From Paraspadella gotoi (taxonomy: Eukaryota > Chaetognatha), in the NCBI GenBank assembly GCA_051294375.1, contig CM119269.1, positions 3,912,302 through 3,976,301 on the forward strand: DNA of 64,000 bases, in the 5' to 3' direction. The position numbers and the translations under genes were made by a program. Positions 37,605-53,800 of this stretch are shown one piece after another (position 1 is the first letter of the stretch; each line of letters starts with the position of its first letter). The notes under the pieces are model-generated. The model saw nothing but the letters and a program-made list of their open reading frames with translations, was not told where the DNA came from and made no database searches.

Positions 37605-38604
37605 ACATTGGATGAATCGATCTTGTTTTTTTCCAGAACGACTTTTATGTCGATGAATGATCGAGGTTTTAGAAGCGACGAATCCTTCTCTTTCTTCCTC
37701 TTCCTCCCTCTACCCTTTCCTCTCTATTCACTCTTTCCTCCTCTTCCTCACTCTACCCCTTCCTCTCTATTCTCTCTTTCTTCCTCTTCCTAATACTCTT
37801 CATTAGGGTGAAGTGAAAGTTTGGAATTGTAATTTAGCAGTTATATCTTAAATTTTTTTTTAATTCTGAGAACAGATTCAGATTTCTCATTAAAAGTTGC
37901 TAAAAGAAAATATAAATCTTTTTCAAAAATTATGTTATTAAGTAGGTTAAAGTTACAAAAAACTATATTTTGAAAATCGGTGTCTTAAATATAGTTTTTT
38001 ACATTTTTGACTAACTTAATGAAAGAATTTTTAAAAAAGAATTATACTTTCCTTTATTAAATTTTTGCAAGGAATCCAACTCCGATCTTAAAATTTTAGC
38101 CTTATATTAAAATTATATATTTATTACTATATATAAATATTGCTCACTGGTGCCCACTAATGTATAAAGTTAAAAAATAAATTTACCAAGTATTTTGAAT
38201 GGTTTTTATGTTCCTGTTTTATATGTTCTAAAATATTTAATTTTTCTAAAATTTTATCATTTTCACATCACTCTACTCTTCACTTCTTCGTCCTAACGAC
38301 CCAAACTGACCGCCATCTCTCTTTTTCTTTTCCTCCTCACGGCCCATTGGCCCGTGGACCATTTTATTCTGCGGCCCCATTAATCATTCCCACCTTTCTC
38401 TCACTCCTCACCGACTCCCCCACCCGTTCCCGCCCCAACTCCAACCACCCACTCCCGTCCCACTCCCCACTCCCCACTCCCACTCCCCACTCCCCACTCC
38501 CCACTCGACCTCTTCCTTTTCACCTGTTCAACTCTGGAGGACTCGGGATCGACGCTCGGACTCTGATTGGACGAGGACGGGATGATCAATGGACGACGAT
38601 CATA

Positions 38605-38668
38605 ATGATTGGAAAATGATTGGAAAATGATTGGAAAATGATTGGAAAATGATTGGAAAATGATTGGA
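38605..38668. repeat. 11-bp tandem repeat, about six copies
   Basis: Nearly identical units of ATTGGAAAATG. Confidence 0.95.
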
Positions 38669-39820
38669 ATAAACATTAAATAGCTATTTTAAAAATATCT
38701 AAATAGGCTTTCGGACTGCCTTCATGCTTCTTACTGCTCTGATAATTGCTGTAGAATGTAACATATAAAGAAGTTTAAAAAACTGGATGAGGGATATAGT
38801 CAATTTATAGTTATGTTTATTAACTTTGTAGGAACGAGAGCCAGATTTTAAGTTTACAATAGGCACTACATGTTGAAGTTTTGACGACAATGATTAGACT
38901 TTCATTGATTGTTACACGATTCGATATTCAATGATCGATGATTCATTGGTGATTGGTCAACGATTTATTGATTGTCGGTCGACGATTCATTGATTGGTGA
39001 ATGAATCTCCGGCGAAAAGTGCGCGACCTACAAAAATCACGATCGAAAAAGATTTACGATTACTCGAGCCTTTGAGACAGTCATTTTCCCCGTATGTTCC
39101 CACCACTTCTATTCATGCTCCCCAATGTCCCTCTGCCACCCTGTTTCCCCTTGCTCTCTCCCGGTATCACGTTCCTCCGTCCAACTCCGCCATGGATACC
39201 CTATTATCACTCTTTGAATTTTCCACCACTCCCAACCTTTTATGCCCGTTGTGCGAGGAGACTTGATTCGATAAAAGACATTAACCTTTAGGAAGATTTA
39301 GAATGTACGTATTATTAGAACAAATTTATTTTATTTTTTTTCTTAATTTGAAGCAAAGCCGAAGGCTAAATTTCATTTTTCATCATTCTCTAATAATTTG
39401 AATGTTAAGTAATCTATAATATGATCGATTTAAATTAAACATCCTCCGACCATAAATAAGCTTTTTCGCTTTACCCTCGTTCCCTTCCTCCTCTTCCCCT
39501 CCTTTTATTTTCTTTTTTTTTTTCTTCTCGCAGTAAAAAATCCGTGTAAACAAACCAATTAACTTTCTCTGCCTGTCGTTCTAAAAAGCTCTGAGGCGAC
39601 CGACCCACGGGTCTCCTGAGGCCCCCACCATAACTTTACCCCTAACCCACTATATCACCCACGCAACCACCCACCCAAGCACCCACCTATTCCCTCCTTG
39701 ACTAGATAAACAACGCGTCTCTCAACTCATTAACCTCTTCTCAGTCGAAGGAGAATTTCGACCGCGAGTCGCCGAAAGGATCGTCGAGGGATGCGTCGAT
39801 CCCTTCTCTCTCCTCCTTCT

Positions 39821-39830
<10 letters not shown>

Positions 39831-39857
<27 letters not shown>
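39831..39857. repeat. (CT)n tract in the actin promoter
   Basis: A CT tract 30 bases upstream of the CArG box. GAGA-type elements are frequent in animal promoters, but here it may simply be one more dinucleotide repeat. Confidence 0.6.
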
Positions 39858-39866
<9 letters not shown>

Positions 39867-39888
39867 TCTCTCGATCGCGCAATCGTCG

Positions 39889-39898
39889 CCATATTTGG
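39889..39898. promoter_or_regulatory. CArG box (serum response element) of the actin gene
   Basis: CCATATTTGG fits the SRF-binding consensus CC(A/T)6GG exactly. It lies 115 bases upstream of the actin TATA box and 225 bases upstream of the start codon, the usual arrangement for animal actin promoters. Its position and exact match make it the likely main control site. Confidence 0.75.
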
Positions 39899-40012
39899 TC
39901 GATGACGAAAACGTATGAGTGATAATCCCTTTCGATACACCGACTTCCTCCCAGATCGTTTCCTCCTCCTCTTCTTCCTCCTCCTTCTCTTCCTCCTCCT
40001 CCTTTTCGGCCC

Positions 40013-40019
40013 TATAAAA
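40013..40019 (+). promoter_or_regulatory. TATA box of the actin gene
   Basis: TATAAAA in a GC-rich setting, downstream of the CArG box and about 104 bases before the start codon. Transcription would be expected to begin about 25-35 bases downstream, near 40040-40050. Confidence 0.7.
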
Positions 40020-40122
40020 CCCGGGCGACGGTCGAAGGGGCCCTTTACTCTGACAATAAACTCCAGTCGCTCGTCCAGCGTATTCCCCGAATCTTTCGAC
40101 AGACGCGAAGTAAAACTCCAGG

Positions 40123-43621
<3,499 letters not shown>

Positions 43622-43670
43622 ACGAATCCACCGATTAACAACACCCACTAAACGCGCACACACACACAAA

Positions 43671-43676
43671 AATAAA
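43671..43676 (+). terminator. Polyadenylation signal of the actin gene
   Basis: AATAAA 50 bases after the stop codon, after a short CA repeat. It is the first canonical signal downstream and fits a short 3' untranslated region. Confidence 0.65.
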
Positions 43677-43679
43677 ATT

Positions 43680-44641
<962 letters not shown>

Positions 44642-44696
44642 CAGAGAATATTAGCAAAAAGTTCTTTTTTTTTAAGAAACCGCAGTCGAATCTCAT

Positions 44697-44800
44697 CGCC
44701 AGTGACAAGAGGCGTCACCGAGGGTCGGTACCTCCTAAAGCCAACAGTGAGATGTCACATCTCAATGGGCATCACAGGCAAACCGGCTGTTGCCATAAAC
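44697..44800 (+). repeat. SINE-like dispersed repeat, copy 1
   Basis: Shares about 100 bases with the reverse complement of 55693-55800. Common blocks in order are GCCAGTG, GAGGGTCGG, CCTAAAGCCAACAGTGAGAT, GGGCATCACAGGC and CTGTTGCCATAAA, after which the copies diverge into AT-rich DNA. Similarity is roughly four bases in five by eye. Confidence 0.7.
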
Positions 44801-44819
44801 GTATATTTTCTGTATAATA

Positions 44820-45831
44820 TGAAATACTAATCATAGTTTTTAATCAAACCGACTCTCTCTATCTGTCGATTCCTTTTTATCTCTTTCTCTCTCTCTGTTT
44901 TAACAGCTTTTTTGTCGGCTCCAAAGCACTGAGGGCAAGAAATGCCAAAAAAGAAAGAAAGTGATAGAAAAAGACTAAAGACTAAACACTAACTCGTAAC
45001 CGCGTTAACACGTTTTAATCTGTTACAAAATTTCTTCCGTATTTCGCGATATTTTCGTCTTTGTTGACATCGAGATCCGTTTGTATCCCAAGTCTCGATT
45101 GCTCGCGAAAAAAGCTAAAAACCGCTTTTCATCCTCTTTCTAGCGGAATTCAGGGAAAAAAGGGGCTTCCGACTGAGCCTGCCTCTCTTTTTCCCTGTCT
45201 CTCTCTCTCTGTCTCTCTCTTTCTCTCTCCCTCGTGCCACAAGGATTATATTTTTCTTTTTGAAACTTACCATTAATGTATCTTCAAAATACTTAAAGCC
45301 CATTTGTCCCTGCTCCTTAAAAACTGTTTTATTTTTTCATTTTGAAAATTAAAATTGAAAAAGTTTCTGCTCTTTAGTTTAATCGTCGAAAGAGAGAGGA
45401 GATGAGAAGAGAGAGAGAGAGATGAGAGCGAGCAGAGAGAGAGAGAGAGAGAGAGAGGCGAGATGAGAGAGAGACAGAGAGATGAACCTGAGGGCAACAA
45501 TGCGACCACCTGGGTTTGTGCCATTGAGTTTCGCTAAGAGTTTAATTTTTTCCTCTTTTCTTTCGAACCAGTTTGGAGATTTCTACCTTTTCTTAAAATT
45601 AATTCCTTTCGCAACGAAAAAAGAAAGAATCTCTGCTGCTTTTGAGGGAAAAAAAAAAGGTTTTGAAAAAGAATAATTTTTTGACGAAATGTGAGGAAAG
45701 TTTAAAGAGACGGAGCGGAAAACAAAACAGCAACAAAAAATACGTCGTACTTGAAACGCATATGCGGGAAATCCCGGCTGTTCTTTTGTCGGAAGAAAAG
45801 ATTGTAGAAGAGACGAGAGAGGAGAGAGAGA

Positions 45832-45891
<60 letters not shown>

Positions 45892-46040
45892 GACGGATGA
45901 GGGAGAGAGGAGAGAGGGGAGAGCATTTGCGGTCTCGTCTCAAGTACCGAAGACAAAAGCGCAGCATCAAAGGAAAACAAAACAAAGATAAAACAAATTT
46001 CAAAATCTTCGAGCGACTTTCCTTTTAAAAAACGAAGGAG

Positions 46041-46071
<31 letters not shown>

Positions 46072-46390
46072 GAGATAATTAATCGAACAAAGAGAGGAGA
46101 AGAATCAGAGAGCGAGAGAGATTTTCCAAGTTTTGTTTTCTCCAAAAGAAAAACAAGCGCGACATGGATCCTCGAACGCATGACTGATTAACCCTCTGCC
46201 AATGACGCCGCCACTCGATCACCCGTTGCTGCCGCCGAAGCCGCCGCCGCCGCCGCAGCCGACGCCGCTTCCATTTACTTTTCAATACATTGTGGGGAGG
46301 ATCAGAGAGAGCGGGAAAGGAAATACAAATACAATTAAAACATTTTTTAAAATATAATATATACAACTTCATTTATATGGAAGCCAGATA
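44820..46390. other. Intergenic DNA with GA/CT tracts
   Basis: No gene is visible. GA or CT tracts lie at about 45395-45485, 45815-45895 and 46035-46075; a CCGCCG-rich patch lies at 46210-46275. Leu/Ser and Arg/Glu frames come from the tracts. Confidence 0.6.
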
Positions 46391-46487
46391 ATCTGGAGTG
46401 AATAAACGAGCCTGTCCAAAGTCAGGGGCAAGATAGCTTATTTATTAAATGAATTGATAATTTTTATGTTGGTTGTACCAATTTCAC
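46391..46487 (+). repeat. Dispersed 0.1-kb repeat, copy 3
   Basis: Has the 3' two-thirds of the unit: GAGCCTGTCCAAAGTCAGG, GGCAAGATAGCTTATTTATT, AAATGAATTGATAATTTTT and TTGGTTGTACCAATTTCA. The 5' block (GGCCTTAAACCACC) is missing. Confidence 0.75.
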
Positions 46488-46489
46488 AA

Positions 46490-47295
46490 AGAAAAAGCGA
46501 AGATGAGCGAGACGTAAGAAAGAAAGCACGAAAGTGAAAGAAGATATTAAAATGAAAAAAGTTAAAGGAAATAAAAAAATAGGGGAAGAAAAGGTATTAA
46601 GGATGGAAGGAGTAAAAAAAATTTTTAAAAATGTCAAAAGGCGAAAGAAAAAAAGGCGGGAGAAAAGAGAAAGGCCCTCATCTCGTAACGCGGCGCTAAG
46701 TGGCGGAAAAATTGAAAATTCGTAGGAAAAACAATAAAGATGGCGAAAGGCGATCAGAGCGACTTTGACGGAGAAAAAACAAAACAAAAGACGTTGATGA
46801 AAACTGCCGTCGACCGTGATGTCAAAAGAAAACCAAGAGGACGATACATTTCTACCAAACACAAGAGCACAAACTAACTTCTCATCAAAACACATCGTTA
46901 CGAAACTACTACTTACCTATTAAGTAATGAATGAAGTAATTCGAACTTTGCATGAACTAAAATGAAACCATTGACTTTTGTGATATTATTATTTACGTTT
47001 AGATATTTCTCCCTACTGGGTCTTTTCTAAACGAGCATGCATTTCCGGAAAGATATCCGTTTAAAAAAAGAAAAAAACTTTGGAAGGTTAGTATTTTTCT
47101 CTTTCTCGATTCTTCTCTGGGTTTTTCGCGCTTCTACGAGAAATTCAAAGAAAATCAAAAAAAAAGAAAGAAATGAGAAAAAAAGGAGAGAAATAAAATC
47201 CTTTTTGAGGAGAAAAAAGTGAAACTGAGGACCGAGTCTCTTTTTCCTCACGTGAACGTGAATTCAGCCTCCGTCTGACGCGAATTCGAGACCCA

Positions 47296-47336
<41 letters not shown>

Positions 47337-48120
47337 AGAGGTGCGATGTTGCAAAGCGTTTAATGCCCTCATTTAATGTCCTCCGCTTCGCCTCTCAATC
47401 GCACGCAGACAAATAGATATGTCAACAGGTAAATAAATTACAAAATGAATAAATAGATAAGTACCAAGGCTTGTTATCTGATTGTAAAAGTTTTAGTTAA
47501 TCGAGAAGAAAAAAAAAAAGAGAGAGAGGAGAGAGAGAGAGAGAGAGAGCAGAGAGGACAAGATCGGAGGAGAGAGAGAGAGAGAGAGTTGTTTGGTGGG
47601 CACATTGGTCTCCTCTCTCCCGGTTAGAGCACAAAAACCTTTTTTCAACTTGTGCGGCCTCCTTTCGCCCAGTAGCGATTTTGTCCGTTGGTCGGAGAAA
47701 GAAACTACTGGCAGAGGAAACATTTTTTTTTTTTTGGTGGTTTTCCAATTAAATTTGCGTCTCGTAAAGCTGAATACTACTTGTAGTACGTATTATCGCG
47801 TAAAATTTCACTTTTCTATTTCGATGATATTCATTAATGATCATATTATCGAATTTAGTTATTGGATAAATTTTTATTTCTGAACGACCTAAGAATTATT
47901 TGGGTTTCCTGAAAGAGGTTATAACTTTAAATTTATTTTTCGGTTGATGGCCGTCCTGGGTAAAAATCGAGGCTTTACAGTTAAATTGTTTGTATCGTTT
48001 AATCGCCATTACTCATTAATGCCTATAACCTTTTAATGCCTAAAAATTTAATCCCCGAAAAATTCTGTCCTGACAACCCAAACCTTTTCCACGCATCCTC
48101 GAACCACCCTGACCCGTCAG
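46490..48120. other. Intergenic DNA
   Basis: No gene is visible. A purine-rich stretch lies at 46490-46740, (CT)n at 47299-47333 and imperfect (GA)n at 47520-47590. Confidence 0.6.
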
Positions 48121-48179
48121 CTTCAAGCAATCCCATTTACCACCCCCACCACACCCCCGCTACCTGCGCACCCCCCAAC

Positions 48180-48570
48180 TGCCAGCCTCCATACTTCGCT
48201 TCCCTTCCCTTTGCCCTTCCCTATCCCTTCCCTTCCCTTCCCCTTCCCCCCATTCCCTTCCCTTTCCTTTCCCTTCCCTTCCCTTCCCTTCACCTCCCTT
48301 CCCTCCCTTCCTTTCCCGCATCACACCCCTCCCCAATCGCCAGCCCTTCCCGAATCCTTCCCTCCTCCTTCCCTTCCCTTCTCCCTTCCCTTCCTTCCCT
48401 TCCCCTTTCCCTCCCCTTCCCTCCCACCCCCAAACTGCCAGCCGTCCCGAATCTTCCATTTCCCTTTCCGCTTACCCTTCCCTTCCCTTCTTCCCTTCCT
48501 TCCCTTCCTTCCTTCCCTTCCTTTCCCGCACCCCCCCAACTGCAAGCCCTTCCCGAATCCTTCGCTTCCT
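48180..48570. repeat. (CCCTT)n pentanucleotide repeat with a higher-order unit
   Basis: Almost pure pyrimidine on the plus strand: CCCTT units plus a longer module containing CCCCCAACTGCCAGCC and CCCGAATC. The module starts near 48170, 48325, 48426 and 48530, so the array has a second periodicity of roughly 100-155 bases. Confidence 0.85.
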
Positions 48571-48681
48571 AATCCGACGTAGAATTTCGAGGGAGACGCA
48601 AAAATTCGCACCTCAACGCGAAATCAAAATAGAAAGAATCTAACCAGAAATGCAGAGGCAAAATCGCAGGGGAGACATTAG

Positions 48682-48703
48682 CTCTCTCTCTCTCTCTCTC
48701 TCG

Positions 48704-48758
<55 letters not shown>

Positions 48759-48765
48759 TCTCTCA
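48682..48765. repeat. (CT)n microsatellite
   Basis: CT tract with short interruptions. Confidence 0.95.
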
Positions 48766-48769
48766 CACA

Positions 48770-50309
48770 CACTGGCGGTAGGCAAAATCCGACGAAGCTT
48801 GAAATAGAATCCGAATGGAGTGAGCGGCGCAATTGCGTTTGCATGTTTGGTTTATCACGATTCACTCGGACGGGGAGAGCGACGATTTTAATGTTTTCCA
48901 ATTCACTATTTTGCTCTCTCGACTGGAACGAATCGGTATTAGAGTGGGCGGGGCGTCAACGTTGCGATGAATTTAAATCATATCCTGAGATTTTAAATAA
49001 TAATTGAAAACGAGGGTTGCGAATTTTCTGACGACGCATTGCCGAAAAAAAAATAATAAGGACAAATGTACTACGCTATCTTCATTATATATTTGGCATA
49101 ATTCGTGGATTGAGGTGTCTAAATGTACTCGGAGCAGGCGGTGCAGAGGCGGTAATCTTCTGTTAAAATCTCATTTAAAAACCCCTTTTGATGGTAACAG
49201 AAGGACCGTGATCTAAGCCTTATTCACAGTACAAGCGGCCTTAGCGAAAATTTGTGAGTCAAATGAACTAGGTTAATATCCTTTTCCCTTCCAAAGAACA
49301 AAACTAACGATTCACCAGCGTCGAAGATTTTACTTGATCTCTGGAGTTTTGCGTCCTACCATAAAAGCTGATTTTGTTCTATATTTTATTTCATTGTTCA
49401 TTTGAGATGTCTTTACCCAGAACATGTTACACCTAACTAGCGCCTCCTTGCGCTTTTTTTTTAAATAAACAAAAGATTTGTTAGTTTGCCAATAACAGAG
49501 CGTTCTAGTTCAATAATTAATAAAAATTAAGTTAAATCATTTGTATCTGAGTAATCGGAAAAAAATTGCCTAGTAATAAAATCGCAAACTTGGGATTATC
49601 AATCAAAAAAGTTTATTAACAAATAACTATAGCACAACGCGGTAAAAATAATACAAAATTGCTACAATTATAAATAACATTCTTAACAACTTAAAAATAT
49701 TAACCTACAAAAAAACTTGGCAAAAATAATTGTTCGTTGTACACACGTAAAAAGACGAACTCGCCAAATTAAAAAAAGAAATCAAAATAATACATTAAGA
49801 GCTTTTGATCGAAGCTTAATAGTTAATAAAAAGCCATGAGCTCGATTAATTCTCGTGTTTTGGGTTCGCGTTTTGCTGTTTTGAAATCGCAGCCGAAATT
49901 CGATTAGTAGTATGAATGTTATAGAAGTAAAAATATTTCTTTGAAAAATTCTTTAATAAATTTTTAAAAGAGAATGTAATCGCTCTTTCAGTTAAATTTA
50001 AAATCTAGTTCTGGTAAACGCGCCAATCGATAATTACAAAATAGACATTCTTTGGCATTCTTCTTTTGATTATAAATATCCACATTGTTTTCTTTTATCA
50101 TTCTTAATAACGGCATTATTTGTCATCATTTTTCAACAATCGTAATCATCATCATCGTAACTATCATCGTCATCATCATCATAACCACCATCATCATCAA
50201 CATTGTCGTCATTATCATTTTTAATCCTTCACGTCAATGACCTTCATAGATTTTTTTTTTAATATTTTACTTAATCCCTCTCCCCGTAATCTTAGTCCTC
50301 CGACCCGAT
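48770..50309. other. Intergenic DNA 3' of bestrophin
   Basis: No gene is recognised. It is AT-rich, with an ATC/GTC trinucleotide-rich patch at 50125-50215. The bestrophin 3' untranslated region, on the minus strand, must begin below 50310. Confidence 0.55.
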
Positions 50310-50836
50310 TTAATCGTCCCGCTTTTTAATCTCGTCAGCCTCCTCTTCCACGCCCTTATTTTCCATGTCCTCCTCCTCCACTTTGTCCTCCTTGTCCTTG
50401 TCCTCGAGGAGGCTTCCGATGGGATCGAAAAGACCCAAGATTCCCGGTCTCGTCGTCGACGGAGATTTCGTGATCGTGTTGTGTTCCGAACCGGAACCTG
50501 CAACAACAATTAATTAAATAACTAAAAGAATAAATAATAAAAATTTAACTAATAAAACCCCCAAAAAGAACTAGTTAAAAAAAGACCACAAAATAACTAA
50601 AAAAAATTAATCAATCATTCAATCAATCATTTAAAAATTCCAATACAAATCTCACCGTCTTCGGTGGAAGCGAGGCTGACCGAACTCGTCGTCGCTTTGC
50701 GTCGAATCTTCAGGGCCTCGTCGTCTTCGTCGTCGTCGTCGTCGACCGTAGTTTTCGTCGTCTTCTTCGCTGTCGTCGTCGTTGCGGACGAATCCAGCGC
50801 CGATGATTTGAACGCCGCTTCGACGGGAGACTCGGC
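50310..50836 (-). CDS. Bestrophin last two exons (acidic C-terminus)
   Basis: Exon 50656-50836 contains a poly-Thr/Lys stretch and DDDDDEDDE; exon 50310-50497 contains [20 protein letters not shown] and a Glu/Lys-rich end (ADEIKKRDD), then TAA. Phase 1 joins them. The acidic Glu/Asp repeats are encoded by GAC/GAG triplets like the genome's trinucleotide repeats. Confidence 0.8.
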
Positions 50837-53800
50837 CTTTAGTTTAGGACAAAAAAAAATAAATACACTTAAATTTATTAATGTATTTATTTATCCATTA
50901 CATTTTTTAATTCTTTTTTTTTTTGCAATTGATGATTCCTATTATTATTATTGTTATTCCCAGTTTTAAAATATAATTGCAAATATTGCAAATATTTATT
51001 CATCAATCGATTCATTCATTCATTCATTCATTCATTCATTCATTCATTCATTCATTCATTCATTCATTCATTCATTCATTCATTCCATCCTACGTCCGTC
51101 GGAGTGAGAGTCTTCGACGTGGAGACGCTGTTTAGACTCGTTGTCGGCGACGGTGGCAGCACCACCAGCGGCGAATTGGGGAACAACCTCTGCGGAGAAG
51201 GCTCGGTAGGGGAGTTGGGGATAATGCTGGGGTGAAGGTCGTCCCGGTGAGGATCCACCGGGATTTCGGCGACCGTCTGAAGAAATGGTTGGCGTACTGG
51301 TTGAGCTATCGGGGGTAGCGGTGGTTGAAGCGGCGGTAGAAGGGGGGGCGGTTGCTGTAGCGGCGCTTGGACGTGCGGCGACGGTTCCGGCGAAGGAAAC
51401 TCTTCAGCCGAGGTCGCTGGAGTGAAGTCGATGGTGACGACGGATTCCGCGAAAGTGACGCTGGAGTGAGACGGAGTAGCGGGAGGGGCTGTTGGAGCGG
51501 CGGCCGGAGCGGCGGCTGAGGTGGCGGCGGAAACTGCCGGCGACGGCGGAGTCGAAGGCGGCGTTTCCGCGGACTCTCTGCGGGCGCCGGCGCCGAGAAG
51601 AGGCGTCGTGGCGTCGGAATACGGCGACGTCAATGGACTCGGCGTCGAAGAAGAAGAGCTCGACCGCGCGAAGGGTTTCGTCTGCGGCGAAGATGATGCT
51701 GTCGCTCCTGCCGCTGCAGACGCTGCAGAAGCCGCCGACGCAGCCTGTACAACTGAAGGCGTGGTCGGTGTCGTTGGCGCCGTCGTCGCCGATCGTTTGG
51801 AGAAGGGAGAGGAGGCGCTTCCGCTTCCTGTTCGACGCCGCGCCTGTAAATTCTCGGCGTCTTTGGCGCCGAAACTGTGGCGCTGAGATCCGGCACTGCC
51901 GGACGAGAGACGTGTTCGGTGATGATCGGCCACGCCCTCTATCGGCCGAGATGACGGCGTCGACGCCGGCGAAGAATACGAGGCGCCGGACGCGTTGCGA
52001 GCGCGCCCATTGGCGCCGATTTCGACGACGGACGCCGGTTTTACTTCGAAATTGTGACTCGGCGACGCCGGCGCGTTAATGACGCCGCTTAGCGTTCTCG
52101 ACGAATCCAGATCCAAGAGCGCAGTCGCTTGCTGCAGCAAAAACTGCTGCGATTCGGTCAGGGCCTGTTGATGTTGCTGTTGCTGCTGCAGCATTTGCTG
52201 AGGCATGACGGCCGGCGTGCCGAGGTGTAACGTGCTCCCAGGCTGAAGCCCCACCGGAGGTACGATCAAAGGTTTGAGGTTGACCGGAACTGGATGGGGA
52301 AAAGCATTGGTGTGGCCCGGAGTAGCGTGGGGAGTGTGGTGGGACTGGGCTTGACGAAAAGCCGACGTGGACGAAGAGAGTTCCGAAGAAGGCGGCGTCA
52401 CCAAAGTCGACGGCGCCATCTGGGGGACCGGCGCGCTGATCTTGCGTCGAAAGTCGGTGGTGGGAGTGGAGGCGCCGCTGGTCATTGACTCCTAGAAATA
52501 ATGTCAATTTTATTCTTTACGTTCCGCTTAATTTAGAAAGTGTTTAAAATCTAAACAAAAAACGTCACCTGTCGGATGGATCTGGCTCGTCGCGGATAGT
52601 GATCCTTGACCGACTGACTCATCGACGGTGCGATTGACGCCAGATCCTCAGGGACGTCTTTGCCCGCTGACGGGAGGGTGAGGGATGGAGGTAAGGATGT
52701 AATCGTTAATTAATCGATAACAAACGAACCAACTTACTGTCGTAATGAACGTGAGATACGTCGTCTTCGTCGTCGTCGGATCGTCGGCTGGCCAAATCTT
52801 GAGGTCGAAAAACAAAAAGATTTACTAGTTTGTAATGTTTAGTACTTAGTAGTATCATGTAAGACATTAATAATTAATTTAAGAGTTTTCCGTGAAGAAG
52901 TTAAGCTATTACGTAGTATATATTTTTGATGAAGAATAACATCGATGAGGTTAACACATATATTTTTAAAGAAATTAAAAAAACAGTTCGGTTAATATTG
53001 CTTAACCATAATTCAATTTCCATATAAACCGAAATATTTTGCACTTTCTTTAAAAATATATGTGTTTACCTCATAAATCGATATTATTCTTCAACATTAT
53101 GTCTTAAAATCATATATTCGATGACTCTAAAGCAATAGTTATAGTATATATTTTAAAAACAAAAACTGATGATTACTAATGATTACTTTTCTTGCATACT
53201 GATTTTATGGTTACCTAAACTTTTTAAAGTATCTTTTAAACCCGTATATGATATCTCGATGGTGCTTTTGACAAATTATAAGCAACTCCAGCCCATCCTT
53301 GCTCCCCTGCGATTCCCCAGCAGGACCTGTGATGGAGTCGCCACGGACGCTGATGGTTCTGACGCTTCGAATGTCGAACCGATCGTTGGGGCGACGAGGT
53401 TCGCCGAAGACGCGGTGCCGACGCTTGCTGCTTGCCTGAGGAACCAAGCACAAGCCGGAATTTAGAAAGCAGTAGATATACGTTCGTCTCGTTTCTCCAA
53501 AACAATGATAGATAGTTGATAATCGATCGATATTCGTACTTTAAAAAAAAAGCAGTCAAAAAGTTAATTATTTAATTTATTATTATTTTACCGAATTAAT
53601 ACGTTAATTAAATAATCAATCAAATCAATCAATCAATCAAACCTGCGTCGTGAGGCTGGGCGTGGGGGAGGTCGACCTCGACGGCTGACGTCGTCTGTCT
53701 CTCTCAAGGGGATTCAAATACGCCGTCCAGTCTTTAAAAGAGAAAATCGAATTTACTTATTTACTTATTTATTTATATATTATCGATAAAGAAGCGGTTA

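Larger units (their letters stand above)
37605..39880. other. Intergenic DNA 5' of actin
   Basis: No recognised gene. It includes CCACTCCC-type repeats at about 38450-38505, an 11-bp tandem repeat (ATTGGAAAATG, six copies) at 38605-38668, TGATTGATTGG-like degenerate repeats at 38900-39005 and a C-rich CACCCA stretch at 39650-39690. A 90-codon frame at 38994-39266 has no recognised domain. Confidence 0.55.

Noticed and set aside
38994-39266. 90-codon frame MVNESPAKSARP...
   Set aside because: No recognisable domain, no neighbours in phase, ordinary length for chance in this composition.
51492-52079. 195- and 121-codon plus-strand frames
   Set aside because: Antisense shadows of the bestrophin giant exon.
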